From assembly GCA_963281255.1 (NCBI GenBank), contig OY725490.1:1736001-1800000 (forward strand): a stretch of DNA of 64,000 nt, read 5' to 3'. This document shows, piece after piece, positions 34,300 to 45,595 of this stretch (within the stretch, counting starts at the first letter, position 1; every line of letters begins with the position of its first letter). The notes beneath the pieces are model-generated. The model ran no database searches. It was not told where the DNA came from and worked only from the letters and a program-made list of their open reading frames with translations. This stretch comes from Aphrocallistes beatrix. Lineage: Eukaryota > Porifera > Hexactinellida > Sceptrulophora > Aphrocallistidae. The translations under genes were made by a program, and so were the position numbers.

Positions 34300-35150
34300 C
34301 AGGAAGAGGATGCGGTGTGTACCCCGACAGGTCTGGGAGGGAGCGGAGGGGGACAGGGTGAAGCAGCGCGATCATCTGCAGAATACACGCCAACTCTAGC
34401 CGCTTCCGTCGTCTGACAGTCTCGTTCTTATCCCCGCATCCTTCACTGCAGCTCCTCCAGGAAACTCAGGAATGCGCCCGGGTGTATCTAGGATACGGGA
34501 AGGGTGAATGGAATGCACTACTGAGAGAGCGAAGATTCTGCATCTCCGGCGTCTCTCTCTTGACCATGGAGATGATACAGTGGAAGAGGTCTTGTGACGT
34601 CATCAACAACTACGAGACTCGCAGGAGAGACTGCCCTGACTCTAGACTGAGTCCCTGGCAGAAGTCTAGTGGCAGAGAGGGCGCGGAGTGTCCCGAGAGG
34701 ATGGAGCAGGCGGCGTGGAGATAGTTCTGGAAGAGGGACACGTCGTGGGGGGTCCAGCAGCTTCCGGGAGCGATGCGTGGACCCCGACACACTGGGAAGT
34801 GGCAGACTCGCGTTGAACCTGTCAGACAGAGGTGTGAAATACCAGTCGTATCGAACCGTCTCCAGGGTAGAGGGCTGTACCTGGGGTACATAGCGGAGTA
34901 GGCTGAGGAGGTGCAGTAGGCGGGGAGCAGGTCGGGGGAGAGGCACTGAGTTCTTCTGCGGCATCCTGTCCGAGAGCTACTCGATGTTGATGAGGACGCA
35001 GCGGACCGTGTGTCGCTCCTCGGCGCACAGCTGTCTCAGGTCCGACCCCGCCTCGTCTATCAGCGAGCAGACGCTCTCCTCATCTGAACACAAACAAACA
35101 TAAACATATTAAGATGGAGAGTTACGCTAGAATTCCACGGGAGCAGTCCT
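34300..35150 (-). pseudogene. Furry (FRY) gene fragment, copy II
   Basis: It aligns with copy I (12570-13011 plus 18401-18846) without the 5.4-kb insertion and with internal deletions. Minus-strand words include DEAGSDLRQLCAEERHTVRC, SLESGQSLLRVS and the helix before the basic RRR..KRR run. The microsatellite is reduced to ~20 bases, and the part matching 19137-19585 is missing. It then joins at TTAAGATGGAGAGTTACGCT (35109) to the same sequence as 19586. Many frame changes: a pseudogene. Confidence 0.65.
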
Positions 35151-35152
35151 AC

Positions 35153-36700
35153 TGTAATAAAGTAATTGTCGAGTTGAGCTACTAGAAACTAGATGCACTT
35201 AGTTTACTCTGTTAGACCACCCAACTAGTCGGATATCGTACACAGTTAATTTGTTAGATTAGTTTAGGTTCCTATTTAGTCCTTTCTTATTAACGTATTT
35301 CTCTCTGTGTTCACTTGGCATTTATTCTATCAGTAGATTAATAAATTCTTAATCAACATTGTCACATAAATACGTTAATATAAAATCACAATGGCGGCCG
35401 CTCCACTATCAATACCAGCGCTATTGCAAGGGGATAGGATTTCTGACTGGCGAGTTCTTTTTGAAAGTGGAACCCAGCACATTCGCACAGACGAAGCTTC
35501 GGAGAAGAAAGTGATACAGCTCCTTCCAAACTATATAAATCGCTCTGTTACGGATATGGAAGCTGTTAAAGTTGTAATGAAGAGAGCAGCGACGTTGAAA
35601 GAAGCACTGGACGAATTGACTAAAGTAATAGATAACCCGATCGACCCGTTCCTATCTATGCAAGAGTTGGTCAAGCTTCAGTGGCTACCCGGACAAGACA
35701 TCGGAGACTACTTCTTCCTGGCAAGACGTAAGGCTACTCACGCAGGTACGACGCTAAAATTTGTAGCGTCGATGGTATCATCCCAGCTACCTAAAGAGGT
35801 CCAAAACCGAGTAAAGGCTACAGTTAGTGAGATCAACGATAACGTTGATCACCCTGATGCGTTCAAATTCGTTACCGAAGTCAAATAATCACTTTCGGAA
35901 AAGGGATTCGCTATGAACCTTGGGGCTAGGCAGGGAGTAGCCAATAATGCAAGGATCTCCGCAGTCAAAGAAAGTAAGGAAGACGCAGATGTGTCAGAAC
36001 AGCCCGGATCACTCACCTCCGAAAACAGAGTTGCGTATGCCAGAGGTAAGCAAGTGTATAGGAAACAGCGATGGCCAGAACGTCAAGAAAGGGGAAGCTG
36101 TTATATTTGTGGCGAGAAGCATTTTTGGAAAATTTGTCCTGATAAACGTTACTCGTCGTGCGGCCAGAAGGGCCACCCCATCAGGGATTGCAGTACGGGG
36201 CACAAAGGCAAAGATTCAGTGCTGACGGCGGAAACAGATGGCACAGGAGTGGAGATGTCCGTTTTAATCTCGATAAAGCTCAATGGTATGCCGACAAGCG
36301 GCTTGGTAGACAGCAGCGCCGGCCAATCGGTCATCGATCTTGGAACTGTGCGAGTGTTGGGACTAGAAGAGCTAGTGCAGAGCAAGGATGGGCGTGTTTA
36401 CGGCATCTCACGGGAACCGGTTCACATTATGGGGAAGTTAGATCTTACTGTGGGCTTAGCGACAAAAAAGTCCTGGAGCATAGGTTCGAGGTGCTAAAGA
36501 CGAGAGCTACTTGTATTCTGGGACGGGACCTGCTGAAGAAACTAGGGACCACAGAATTCGATTGGCAAAGCCAACAAGTCCGTTTAGGCACCACATGGAA
36601 GAGTTCTCAGGTCACGATTGAAGGGGGGAACCAATTACGAGGGCAAGCGTTGCCATATTGGAAGACGCAGCTGACACGGAGGAGACAATTCCCCGAAACG
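35153..36700 (+). mobile_element. Fossil Gypsy-like LTR retroelement, 5' part
   Basis: A candidate 5' LTR (35153-35358, starting TGTAATAAAG and ending ATCAACA) is followed by gag-like coding sequence from 35391, a zinc-knuckle region near 36100-36195 (CYICGEKHFWKIC) and a retroviral-type protease-like region near 36250-36480. No reverse transcriptase, RNase H, integrase or 3' LTR follows. At ~36700 the sequence returns to the NHL 3' flank. The element is broken, with a few breaks in the part that remains. The gag region still reads well, so it is relatively young among the fossils here. It lies inside Furry copy II. Confidence 0.75.
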
Positions 36701-37049
36701 TGATCAATCTGCCGGACCAGCTGGAGCTAATATGGTGAAGTGTCTTGATTTTCATCCTTCACGTGATTAGCACACTTTCGTAAGAGTGTAATAAACATAC
36801 ATTATGGAATCAAAATGGTGATATAAATTCTATTTCAATAACATAGCAGCTGAATACTTATATTTGGTTAGTATATACAGTGACAAGTAGAGACTAGAAA
36901 ATAGGATATATTAGATGAATAAACTTTATCTAACATTTTTACTGTTTTGTTATAACTATCACAAAGTAAATAGAATCTGAATAAACAGTCAGAACTAGAG
37001 CTGACAAAAAAATTTTTCGAGAAAGATATTCAAAGGTTTCAATAACTAA

Positions 37050-37797
37050 CAAGCGCGCTTCGCTTGCTTGCGCTGCGCGACTTGCAGACACTGCGTGTCT
37101 GCAGATTTACCCAGTGGGCGCTTGCGAATATTAGAGAAACAATACGTCGCTTTCTTGTTTTATACTTAGTACGCTGAATTGTCATTTGTCTACGGTTACA
37201 TTGATGAAATCAGAACTGTAGCAGAAATTGTTTCGTGATAAATATAATTTACTTCGTATTAAGTCAACTAATCTGAATATAAACTCAATTTGAATACACA
37301 AAGTTCACATTGCTAAAGATTATTATACTTAAATAATCAATTCCAGTCCATGTCGTTAAAAGTTATTTTATGATCGAATTGATTGATCGTAGCATATAAC
37401 ACACTTTAATTGTTGTTAGACTCAAAATAGCAGTATTCAATCATTTATATGAAATAGAATCGTGTGAATGGCATTATAAAAGGCTGATAATTGATTGGTT
37501 CACATAAACCAATGAATTTCAATCACAATTAGTTCTTTTGATTGTATGCATAAGTCACTACTATTTTGTTCCAATGTATTTGCATTGTAAAATAATCGAA
37601 TTTGATTGGTCAGCACATTTTGTCACCTATCTCGGCGAGGTGTGAACATTTCGCTTAGATCTTCGAAATTAATCCTAGATTCATCATTTGACACGTACAT
37701 GCCAATTTTCGTATCTCTACGACTTACCAATTCTTCAATCAATTCGGACAAAAAAAAAAAAAAAAAAAAAAAAATCCTAGCATTTTAATATATAAGA
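37050..37797 (-). mobile_element. Helitron-like non-autonomous element H1
   Basis: Read on the minus strand it starts TCTTATATATTAAAATGCTA and ends in two hairpins: GCAGACACGCAGTGTCTGC and, at the very end, CAAGCGAAGCGCGCTTG. A 24-base A-run (37751-37774) lies near the 5' end, where copy H3 has (GTTT)n. Nothing coding. It inserted in the 3' flank of NHL gene 4. The exact 3' end does not show a canonical CTRR, so the Helitron assignment is tentative. Confidence 0.6.
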
Positions 37798-37965
37798 TTT
37801 ATAGAATAAGTTGAGCAAAATATATTTTCAATTGGAAATTTACAAGTTTGAGTTTCTACGCGTAGAAAAGGTAAATATATCACTAACAAAGAAAAACATC
37901 TTAGTGTTGGATTTAGAAAAAGAAATAAAATCAAGTCTTCTAGGCGTTGAGGGGGAAAAATAGCA

Positions 37966-39177
37966 TTAATATTTCTGAAAGCAACCATCTTCATTACCAT
38001 TCACACAAATAATAGAATCACTATTGTCTAGTGCTATTCCGGATAAGAAGCTGAGATGTCCTCTACCTAATGAGTGCTTAAGGACTCCATTAGGAGAGAA
38101 AATACGGATTTCTGAAGTTTCAGGATTCGATTGGTCAGAAATAAGAAAGTTGCCTTTGGAATCCAAAGTGAAAAACGCTACACTCATTGGCTGTCTCTGT
38201 CCAGTTAGCTGAATTGTTCTCTGAAGTTGACATTCTTTGTTATAGCAGTATATCTCATTATGATCTTGAGATAATATGAAAATAGAATTAGAATAAATCT
38301 TAATATCTTTTGGATAACTTATTTCTCTGGAAGCAAAGGTTTTTGCATATTTTAGAGTTGAATCAAATATTTGAATTCGCTGGTAGGAAAGATCGCACAC
38401 ATAAACTAATTCTTCTCCATAACACAGACCTGATATAACATCAAAACAACCTGGCGTATCACCTCGTGATCCTGTCTGCTTCAAGAACTTCCCCGATTTA
38501 TCGAACTTGAGCAAATAACCCTCTTCATCAGCGACAAACAATTCCTTCTCAGACAAACAAATACCATGAGGTGATTTCAGGTGATCATGTGTGAATGATC
38601 TCAGAAATTCTCCTTTAAAATTCATCACCTGTATGCGATGGTTGTTCTTATTAGCTATATAAACTTCATTCACTTTGCCATCAATAGCTATTCCCTTAGG
38701 ATTATTCAACTTTCCATTCCTAGTACCTTTTGAGCAACTCTTCAGTATTGGATTCTCCCTCCCGACATATTCAGGAATTAACTCAATCAGATCTGTTTCT
38801 TCTATAGCTTCCAGAATTCGTTCAGAAAAGCAGCGAAACTCAATCAAATTCAAATTTCCAACAGATACCTTCAACTCTTCTTTTGCTTTCATTTGTACAT
38901 CGAAAGTTGATATTAATGAATCGAGGTTTTCTCCTAGCAAATTGCTGGTCATTGTTGCGAGTGCATTCTCTTTCGTAATTCTCAATTGTTGGATCGCTTC
39001 ATCTAATTCTAAATTCTTGTCGTGTGCTGTCTTCATAGCTGTCAGTTGAGACAACAAATCGTGTCTTCGCTTATTTAAAGCCTGAAACAATCCATCAAAT
39101 GTTTGAGTAATGACTCTGTACAGAACTTCGAACTGTGCATCGAAATTAATTTCTCTTTCAACTCTAGCTTCAGCCAT
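37966..39177 (-). CDS. NHL gene 4: coiled-coil/six-blade NHL protein
   Basis: 403 aa, intact. It starts MAEAR with E in place of the usual G at residue 7 (MAEARVERE, shared with gene 6). Coiled coil 1-135, then NHL propeller; no RING or B-box. Blade-edge changes: YIANKNNH in the first blade, QVMNFKGEF where others have QVMSLNGEF, VCDLS, VNGNED. Its 5' UTR ends differently (ATATTA before the ATG instead of GTATACA), but the acceptor CTAAATTAG| is kept. The promoter is cut short by a foldback insertion, so expression may differ from that of its paralogues. Confidence 0.9.
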   Translation of the reverse strand: MAEARVEREINFDAQFEVLYRVITQTFDGLFQALNKRRHDLLSQLTAMKTAHDKNLELDEAIQQLRITKENALATMTSNLLGENLDSLISTFDVQMKAKEELKVSVGNLNLIEFRCFSERILEAIEETDLIELIPEYVGRENPILKSCSKGTRNGKLNNPKGIAIDGKVNEVYIANKNNHRIQVMNFKGEFLRSFTHDHLKSPHGICLSEKELFVADEEGYLLKFDKSGKFLKQTGSRGDTPGCFDVISGLCYGEELVYVCDLSYQRIQIFDSTLKYAKTFASREISYPKDIKIYSNSIFILSQDHNEIYCYNKECQLQRTIQLTGQRQPMSVAFFTLDSKGNFLISDQSNPETSEIRIFSPNGVLKHSLGRGHLSFLSGIALDNSDSIICVNGNEDGCFQKY

Positions 39178-39487
39178 TAATATAATCTAATTTAGAAATA
39201 AGAAGTTTTTTATTCTCTACCTGTAATTACCAGTGATGAACAAGAACAAGAGAGCTTGTTTCTGTTCAAGACTGGACAAATTACTTGATTTTCGTGATAA
39301 TTTAATAAAAATTCTAGCAGCATAGTTAAGAATTCAAACCTCATTGAAGTACATAGGAACGCGGGTCCATATTTTTCTAGTATTTAGCACTGGTAAATAC
39401 TTGTTTAAGCCAAAACAGAATATTAAAAAATCCCCCACAGACGGGATGGAAGTGTGCTTCCAAATCTCATAAGTCACCTTAAGTCAC

Positions 39488-39838
39488 CTTTATTATACTT
39501 AAATAATCAATTCCAGTCCATGTCGTTAAAAGTTATTTTATGATCGAATTGATTGATCGTAGCATATAACACACTTTAATTGTTGTTGACGATCAAATTA
39601 TAGACTCAAAATAGCAGTATTCAATCATTTATATGAAATAGAATCGTGTGAATGGCATTATAAAAGGCTGATAATTGATTGGTTCACATAAACCAATGAA
39701 TTTCAATCACAATTAGTTCTTTTGATTGTATGCATAAGTCACTACTATTTTATTCCAATGTATTTGCATTATAAAATAATCGAATTTGATTGGTCAGCAC
39801 ATTTTGTCACCTATCTCGGCGAGGTGTGAACTCGGCGA
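39488..39838 (-). mobile_element. Helitron-like fragment H2
   Basis: Nearly identical to 37320-37660 of H1 over ~340 bp, with both element ends missing. It ends in a short duplicated CTCGGCGAGRTGTGAAC. Probably a copy truncated at both ends, or a local duplication from H1, 1.7 kb away. Confidence 0.7.
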
Positions 39839-39975
39839 GATGTGAACACCGAGGTGCACATCTCCATATCACTTTGCATCTCCTGTAAAAATTTCAAGAG
39901 GATATCTCTTAAACTCGGGTCAGGACACGAATTTCGGACGGCCGGCCGGAACATCCTCATTTTAGTATTGTGCAT

Positions 39976-40022
39976 CCTATACTATTAGTATAGTAGCTAT
40001 GCTACTATACTAATACTATAGG
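39976..40022. repeat. 47-bp palindrome
   Basis: Arms of 22 bases (39976-39997, 40001-40022) with one mismatch and a 3-base centre TAT. The core is CTATACTATTAGTATAGTAG. No flanking duplication seen. Confidence 0.8.
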
Positions 40023-40777
40023 AAGCACACTAAAAATAAAACAGAATTATATGGCGTTGATTTTAGCTATAATAACGTAGCGTTTTTAGTGGAGAAAGAA
40101 TTGTCAAATTTAAATGTCTAGATTCTAGAGTCTAGAATTTTATTATTTTTTTCATTAGCAGAATTTTTCACCCTCTTGTGAGTTTTTGTATTTCCATCCT
40201 TACTCTTGATTCAACAGTTCTATACAAATCTGTTGGTTTGATGGTAATTGCTATCAATATTTAACGCTAAGCCAAATTCCTGATCGTGGTTGATAACTAA
40301 GCAAAAGTATTTTATAACTACTGGTCTATTTATATCACAAATTTAGAATTTGGTGGATATTCACCAGAAAAGGAAAATGTCGAGATAGAAAATTAAGATT
40401 TTATCTAGAACTGGATCTAGCCCTTCCCTGGATTCAAGGATTGGATTTGACTCAGTCGGATGAAATCTTTTGCTTTTGAGAGTTTACTCGTGATCGTAAG
40501 TATTAAATGTCGGACAAATTGCATCAATTATCTCCATTAGGATGATTGTTGGGATCAGGGGTCTTTTAGTAAGGTTAATCAATTAATGTCAACCATTCCA
40601 GTTTGTGAACTTTTGTAACTAAGCTACGTCATTACTGGTACAATACACCCTCGCAAAATTGGAATCTAGTATTTTGCACTTCTATAGGATTTTAAACATA
40701 TATTTTGGGAAATTTTTTTTGATCCTGTCAAAATTTGAGGGATAATTGGTTTTTTGGGGGGGTATTTTTAAATATCA

Positions 40778-40928
40778 GTTAATACCAGGGTTGCCGTGGG
40801 AATGGGAATCCCCATGGGATGGGAATGGGAATGATTTTTCCCCCGTGGGGATCCCCATGGGGATTCCCACAGGATTCCTATGGGAATGGGGATTGAAATT
40901 TCATTCCCACGGCAACCCTGATTAATAC
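40778..40928. repeat. hAT-like miniature element, 135 bp
   Basis: The element 40786-40920 begins CAGGGTTGCCGTGGGAATGG and ends CATTCCCACGGCAACCCTG. It is flanked by GTTAATAC and ATTAATAC, an 8-bp duplication with one mismatch. The interior is repeated GGGAATGGG / CCCCATGGGG words. Confidence 0.8.
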
Positions 40929-41403
40929 GGAACGAGCAAACTGATGTTTACTGAGGTGGTATGTAGTATAAAGTTTGAGAATCACTGTATTAGATCAATA
41001 ATTCCATTAAAATGTAATAGTATATGATACGTTCTATAAGTACATCTCATTATTGCTTTCAAAGTGCAAATTTGGATTCTATATACTCTAGGAGTCTGAA
41101 TAAGCGGACCTCCAGCTTAGACTTATGGATTTTCTTCCACCTCTCGTTTACTGCATCTTCATTTTAGAATCGTTGAGACATTATTATTGGCTTATAAAAG
41201 CGGAAAGGATGAGATTTCGTGAAAAATACTGCAATTGCAGACATACGCCATAAAAAGATCCTACATATGAAATTTAGTAAAAATTAACTGTTAGATTTAA
41301 CAGTATCACTCATCAGGACATGCATAAGGACGGATGTGCAATGCTATAAATGCCATAAAGACAACTCCCTAAAGATGCTGCACTAGAATACAATACAATT
41401 AAA

Positions 41404-41856
41404 AAGCACGGTTGCAACCGAATAGTTCAATATTTGGTTAGACCAAATACTATTTGGCAAATAGTTAATATTCGGTTGGGAACTGAATATCAGTATTCGC
41501 ATTCGGCTAGAGTGACCGAATATTATCAGTATTCGTATTTGGTTATGGAATATTCATGAATATTTATATCCGGTTCAATCGGTTTCAACCTTGGTTTTAA
41601 TATATTTTCTAACGTATTTACCTATCATATCCAGTCTGTAAAATAGGTCAACATACACAGTACTATAACAATTCACAGTCCTCTATTAAAGATTATTTAT
41701 TTCAGCTGCGCAGTATTAGAATTTATAAAATACCCGAATAATATCAGTATTTATATTCGGTTAGAGTAGCTGAATATTATTAGTATTCGTATTCGGGTTC
41801 AGGAACTATTCATGAATACTGATATTCGGTTCAATCGGTTTCAACCTTGCTAGAAA
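41404..41856. repeat. Inverted-repeat element (GGTTGCAACCGAATA family), ~450 bp
   Basis: The left end CACGGTTGCAACCGAATA and the right end ATCGGTTTCAACCTTG are inverted partners. Multiple ATATTCGGTT / TATTCGTATTCGG words in the arms. hAT-like termini, imperfect 8-bp flank. No gene. Confidence 0.6.
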
Positions 41857-42255
41857 GTATTGGTTAACAATGGCTGTTTCTACTTAATTAAGAATTGGAT
41901 TTCAAATTAAATAAAGACTAAATATACGCAGAACTCGAAACAATTGGATCTTCACGGATCTGAGTTTTCAGATTATAAATACATTTCCAATGTCAACGTG
42001 AGCAATGATAAAAAGGATATGGCATTGATTTCGTGGGATATGGAGCGAAATAATAGAAAATTATTATACATGGACTTCAAAATATCGAGAAATAATAGAA
42101 AATTGCAGATACAAATAGGATAACTACTTGAAAAGTGAAAAAGTGGGACGGTTGACATCCATGCACTTCTAAGCATCGTTAATGAAATTAGATGAGAGAG
42201 TAATTAGAAGATAAAATTCATACTTAAGCAATGAACTATAAAGTGAGCAATTTAC

Positions 42256-42423
42256 CTGAAAACGTTGATAAGAACAGTAATCTGAAGATAGAATAAACTT
42301 TCAAATGTTTGATATTGAATAGAACAAATGTAGAGTAAATGGATTGAGTTTATACATCAATTTATGCTATTTATATAGAAACTGAGCTAGTACACAGATA
42401 GAATAGACCTTGTAACATCTCTC
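42256..42423 (-). promoter_or_regulatory. Truncated promoter and exon 1 of NHL gene 4
   Basis: Donor CAG|GTAAAT at 42256/42255 and TATATAAATA at 42368-42377 are kept. Relative to the other blocks a 17-bp stretch (GTGTAAGACTATACTGG type) just upstream of the TATA box is deleted. The conserved upstream region stops at ~42420, where a foldback element has been inserted. Confidence 0.65.
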
Positions 42424-42873
42424 AAAATCTGAAAAATTTAGTTGGAATGCCTATGCATTCCTCAGTTGCTATGGAAACAAAAAATTACACGTTTAAGCCA
42501 ATAACTCGAAAAGTATAGATCGTAGATACTAAGAAGTTATACCATTTAATCCGCAAAATATTACTTCCTATATGATAATAATACTATTCACATGTCTATT
42601 TTCATTAAGTTCTGAGTTATCTAGGATTTTATCACGATCTATAGAGAAGTAATGAGATGTGACAAAATCCTAGATAACTCAGAACTTATTGAAAATAAAC
42701 ATGTGAATAGTATCATTCTCATATAGGAAGTAATAGTTTCCGGATTAAATGGTATAATTTCTTAGTGTCTACGATCTATACTTTTCGAGTTATTGGCTTA
42801 AACGTGTAATTTTTTGTTTCCATAGCAACTGAGCAATGCATAGACATTCCAACTGAAATTTTTAGATTTTTTG
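42424..42873. repeat. Foldback element, 450 bp, ~205-bp arms
   Basis: Nearly the whole element is one hairpin. The left arm starts AAAATCTGAAAAATTTAGTT and the right arm ends with its inverse. The loop is about 35 bases (near 42629-42662). Arm identity is high, so it is recent or conserved by pairing. It replaces the upstream promoter region of NHL gene 4. Confidence 0.9.
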
Positions 42874-43657
42874 GCTTGTGGTCTTTCTATTGTTGCTTTA
42901 TCAAAAAATCCAGCATTAGAAATAGAAATGCAGATAATGATGTTTAATATGAGCTAGAACAGCAACATTTTCGCTCTAAAAAGAGCCTATTGCGCAATCA
43001 CATGATGACATATCAAATTTTTGACAGCGAAATTGGATACTCTGATATAATGTTTGTATATGGTAATAATACATTTCAAATGTCTATCGGAAGCGGTTTT
43101 TGATTTATCAGTCTAATTGAAATTTGACTTTGTTAAAACTGGCCTCTTCGTTTTGTGGCCTTTTCGGTGACATATATAGCCGTATATTAAGTAGGCCATG
43201 CTGCATCCTAGGTTATTTACTGTGAGTCATTATTAAAGTAGGATACGAAAATTTTTGCTATTCTGCTACAACTACGATTATAAATGAAAAATAATTAACT
43301 ATCAGAATCCGTGCTGACTGAACTTTGAAATGAAAAGGGTAAATTTCGATCGCTACAAAACGAAACAACTTTTGGTGGTAATTATACAAATCATTAAATA
43401 TTAAAACAGTAAACACAGCAAAAGTAGTACCTGAAAGCCGCAGTTCTAAATCGAATTTATAGAATCAGTTAAGAAAAATATGTTTTCGATTTGGAATACA
43501 GTACACAAGTTTAAATTCTAGAAAGGGTAGATATATGTATCACTAACAAAGAATAACTATAAAGCAACAATAATTCTACAAAACATTTCAGTTGGAAGAT
43601 TTAGGAAAGGGAATTAAAAAGATCAAGTCTTCTAGGCGTTGTGGGATAAAAATGGCA
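42874..43657 (-). other. Spacer and 3' flank of NHL gene 5
   Basis: 42874-43250 has no recognised feature. 43320-43657 aligns with the 3' flanks of the other NHL genes and probably includes the 3' UTR. Confidence 0.45.
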
Positions 43658-44863
43658 TTAATATCTCTGAAAGCAACCATCTTTATTATAATTAACACAA
43701 ATAATAGAATCACTATTGTCTAGTGCTATACCGTTTAAGAATCTGAGATGTCCTCTACCTAATGAGTGCTTGAGGACTCCATTAGGTGAGAAAATACGGA
43801 TTTCTGAAGTTTCATGATTTGATTGGTCAGAAATAAGGAAGTTGCCTTCGGAATCCAAAGTGAAAAACATGCCTCCACTCATTGGCTGTCTCTGTCCAGT
43901 TAGCTGAATTGTTCTCTGAAGTTGACATTCTTTGTTATAGCAGTATATCTCATTCGGATCTTGAGATAATATGAAAATAGAATTAGAATAAATCTTAATG
44001 TCCTTTGGCACACTTATTTCTCCGTAAGCAAACAATTTTGCAAAATTTAGATTTGAATCGAATATTTGGATTAGCTGGTGGCTAGGATCACAAACATAAA
44101 CTAATCCATCTTCATAGCACAGACCTGATATTATATTAAAGCAACCTGGTGTACTACCTCGTGATCCTGTTTGCTTCAAGAATTCTTCGGATTTATCAAA
44201 TTTGAGCAAATAACTCTCCCTATCAGTGACAAACAATTCCTTCTCCGATAAACAAATGGCATGAGGTGATTTCAGCTGATTATGTGTGAATGATCTAAGA
44301 AATTCTCCGTTTAAACTCATCACCTGTATGCGATGATTGCTCCTATCTGCTATATACACTTCATTCGCCTTGCCATCAATAGCCATTCCTTTAGGATTTT
44401 GAAACATTCCATTCTCAGTACCTCTTGAGCAACTCTTTAGTATTGGATTCTCCCTCCCGACATATTCAGGAATTAACTCAATCAGATCTGTTTCTTCTAT
44501 AGCTTTCAGAATTCGTTCAGAACAACAACGAAACTCAATCAAATTCAAATTTCCAACAAATACCTTCAACTCTTCTTTTGCTTTCATTTCTGCGTCGAAA
44601 GGTTTTATTAGATCGAGGTTTAGCAAATTGCTGGTCATTGTTGCGAATGCATTCTCTTTCGTAATTCTCAATTGTTGGATGGCTTCGTCTAACTCTAAAT
44701 TCTTGTCGTGTACTGTCTTCATAGCTGTCAGTTGAGACAACAAATCGTGTCTTCGCTTATTTAAAGCCTGAAACAATCCATCAAATGTTTGAGTAATGAC
44801 TCTGTACAGAACTTCCAACTGTGCATCGAAATTAATTTCTCTTCCAACTCTAGCTTCAGCCAT
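43658..44863 (-). CDS. NHL gene 5: coiled-coil/six-blade NHL protein
   Basis: 401 aa from the ATG at 44863. An in-frame ATG 35 codons upstream (44968) exists, but that extension reads through the conserved acceptor CTAAAATTAG|, so the shorter start is preferred. It has a deletion in the coil shared with gene 2 (SNLLNLDLIK) plus one more residue lost (KPFDAEMK). Blade-edge residues: YIADR, VCDPS, QDPNE, VNYNKD. The end reads CFQRY rather than CFQKY. Intact. Its promoter has a changed TATA box (see 45596-45802). Confidence 0.9.
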   Translation of the reverse strand: MAEARVGREINFDAQLEVLYRVITQTFDGLFQALNKRRHDLLSQLTAMKTVHDKNLELDEAIQQLRITKENAFATMTSNLLNLDLIKPFDAEMKAKEELKVFVGNLNLIEFRCCSERILKAIEETDLIELIPEYVGRENPILKSCSRGTENGMFQNPKGMAIDGKANEVYIADRSNHRIQVMSLNGEFLRSFTHNQLKSPHAICLSEKELFVTDRESYLLKFDKSEEFLKQTGSRGSTPGCFNIISGLCYEDGLVYVCDPSHQLIQIFDSNLNFAKLFAYGEISVPKDIKIYSNSIFILSQDPNEIYCYNKECQLQRTIQLTGQRQPMSGGMFFTLDSEGNFLISDQSNHETSEIRIFSPNGVLKHSLGRGHLRFLNGIALDNSDSIICVNYNKDGCFQRY

Positions 44864-44873
44864 TGTATACAAT

Positions 44874-45595
44874 CTAATTTTAGAAATAGGAAGTTTCTCT
44901 CCACCTGTAATTACCAGTGATGAACAAGAACAAGAGAGCTTGTTTCTGTTCAAGACTGGACAAATCACTTGATTTTCCTGATTATTTAATACAAACTCTA
45001 GTAAAATACTAAAAATTCCAGCTTCATTGAACTACGTCGTACATGGGAACAATACTACATTTTTTGTCTTTTAGACAACATTGGTATATGCTTGTTTAGC
45101 TCAAAACAGAATACTGTAGTGGGAGCTGAGCGACTATATCACTGACTCTAGCGATAATAATGCAGCATTTTGTTTAAAAAGTATGACTCTCAGGCTGTAG
45201 AAAGAGGCATTTACTAGCAGGGCAGGTTTGTTTTTGTGGTTTTTACGTGAGAAATTGTTCCTAAAAACCACGGAAGCCACTGGAATTGTCACTCTGCGCC
45301 ATAGAAGTATTATGTGCATGAAATTAGTCTTCAACAGAGTTTCAACAATTTAAAAAATCAATATTATAAATGGAGTATTTTCATGGGTATTATACATGGA
45401 CAACCAAGGAAATTTCATGGAAAGTAGGACTCTCATGAGAATTAGCTCACAGAAAAAGTTAAAACAGTGGGATGGTTGGCATGACGCGCTCTAAGATCTT
45501 TAATGAAATTAGATGAGAGAGCGATTAAAAGTTAAAATGTATAACATTCAAGCAATGCGTAAATCATAGAATCAATTATAAAGTGAATAATTTAC
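44874..45595 (-). other. 5'-UTR intron of NHL gene 5 (722 nt)
   Basis: The shortest intron of the array, free of large insertions, so it may be close to the ancestral state. Donor and acceptor as in the paralogues. Confidence 0.55.

Larger units (their letters stand above)
39187..42255 (-). other. 5'-UTR intron of NHL gene 4 (3069 nt)
   Basis: The longest intron of the array. It holds a Helitron-like fragment (39488-39838), a 47-bp palindrome (39976-40022), a hAT-type miniature element (40786-40920) and another inverted-repeat element (41404-41856). The rest is AT-rich without a gene. Confidence 0.5.

Noticed and set aside
44864-44968. N-terminal extension of NHL gene 5 (35 extra codons)
   Set aside because: It reads through the splice acceptor conserved in all copies and is not open in the paralogues.
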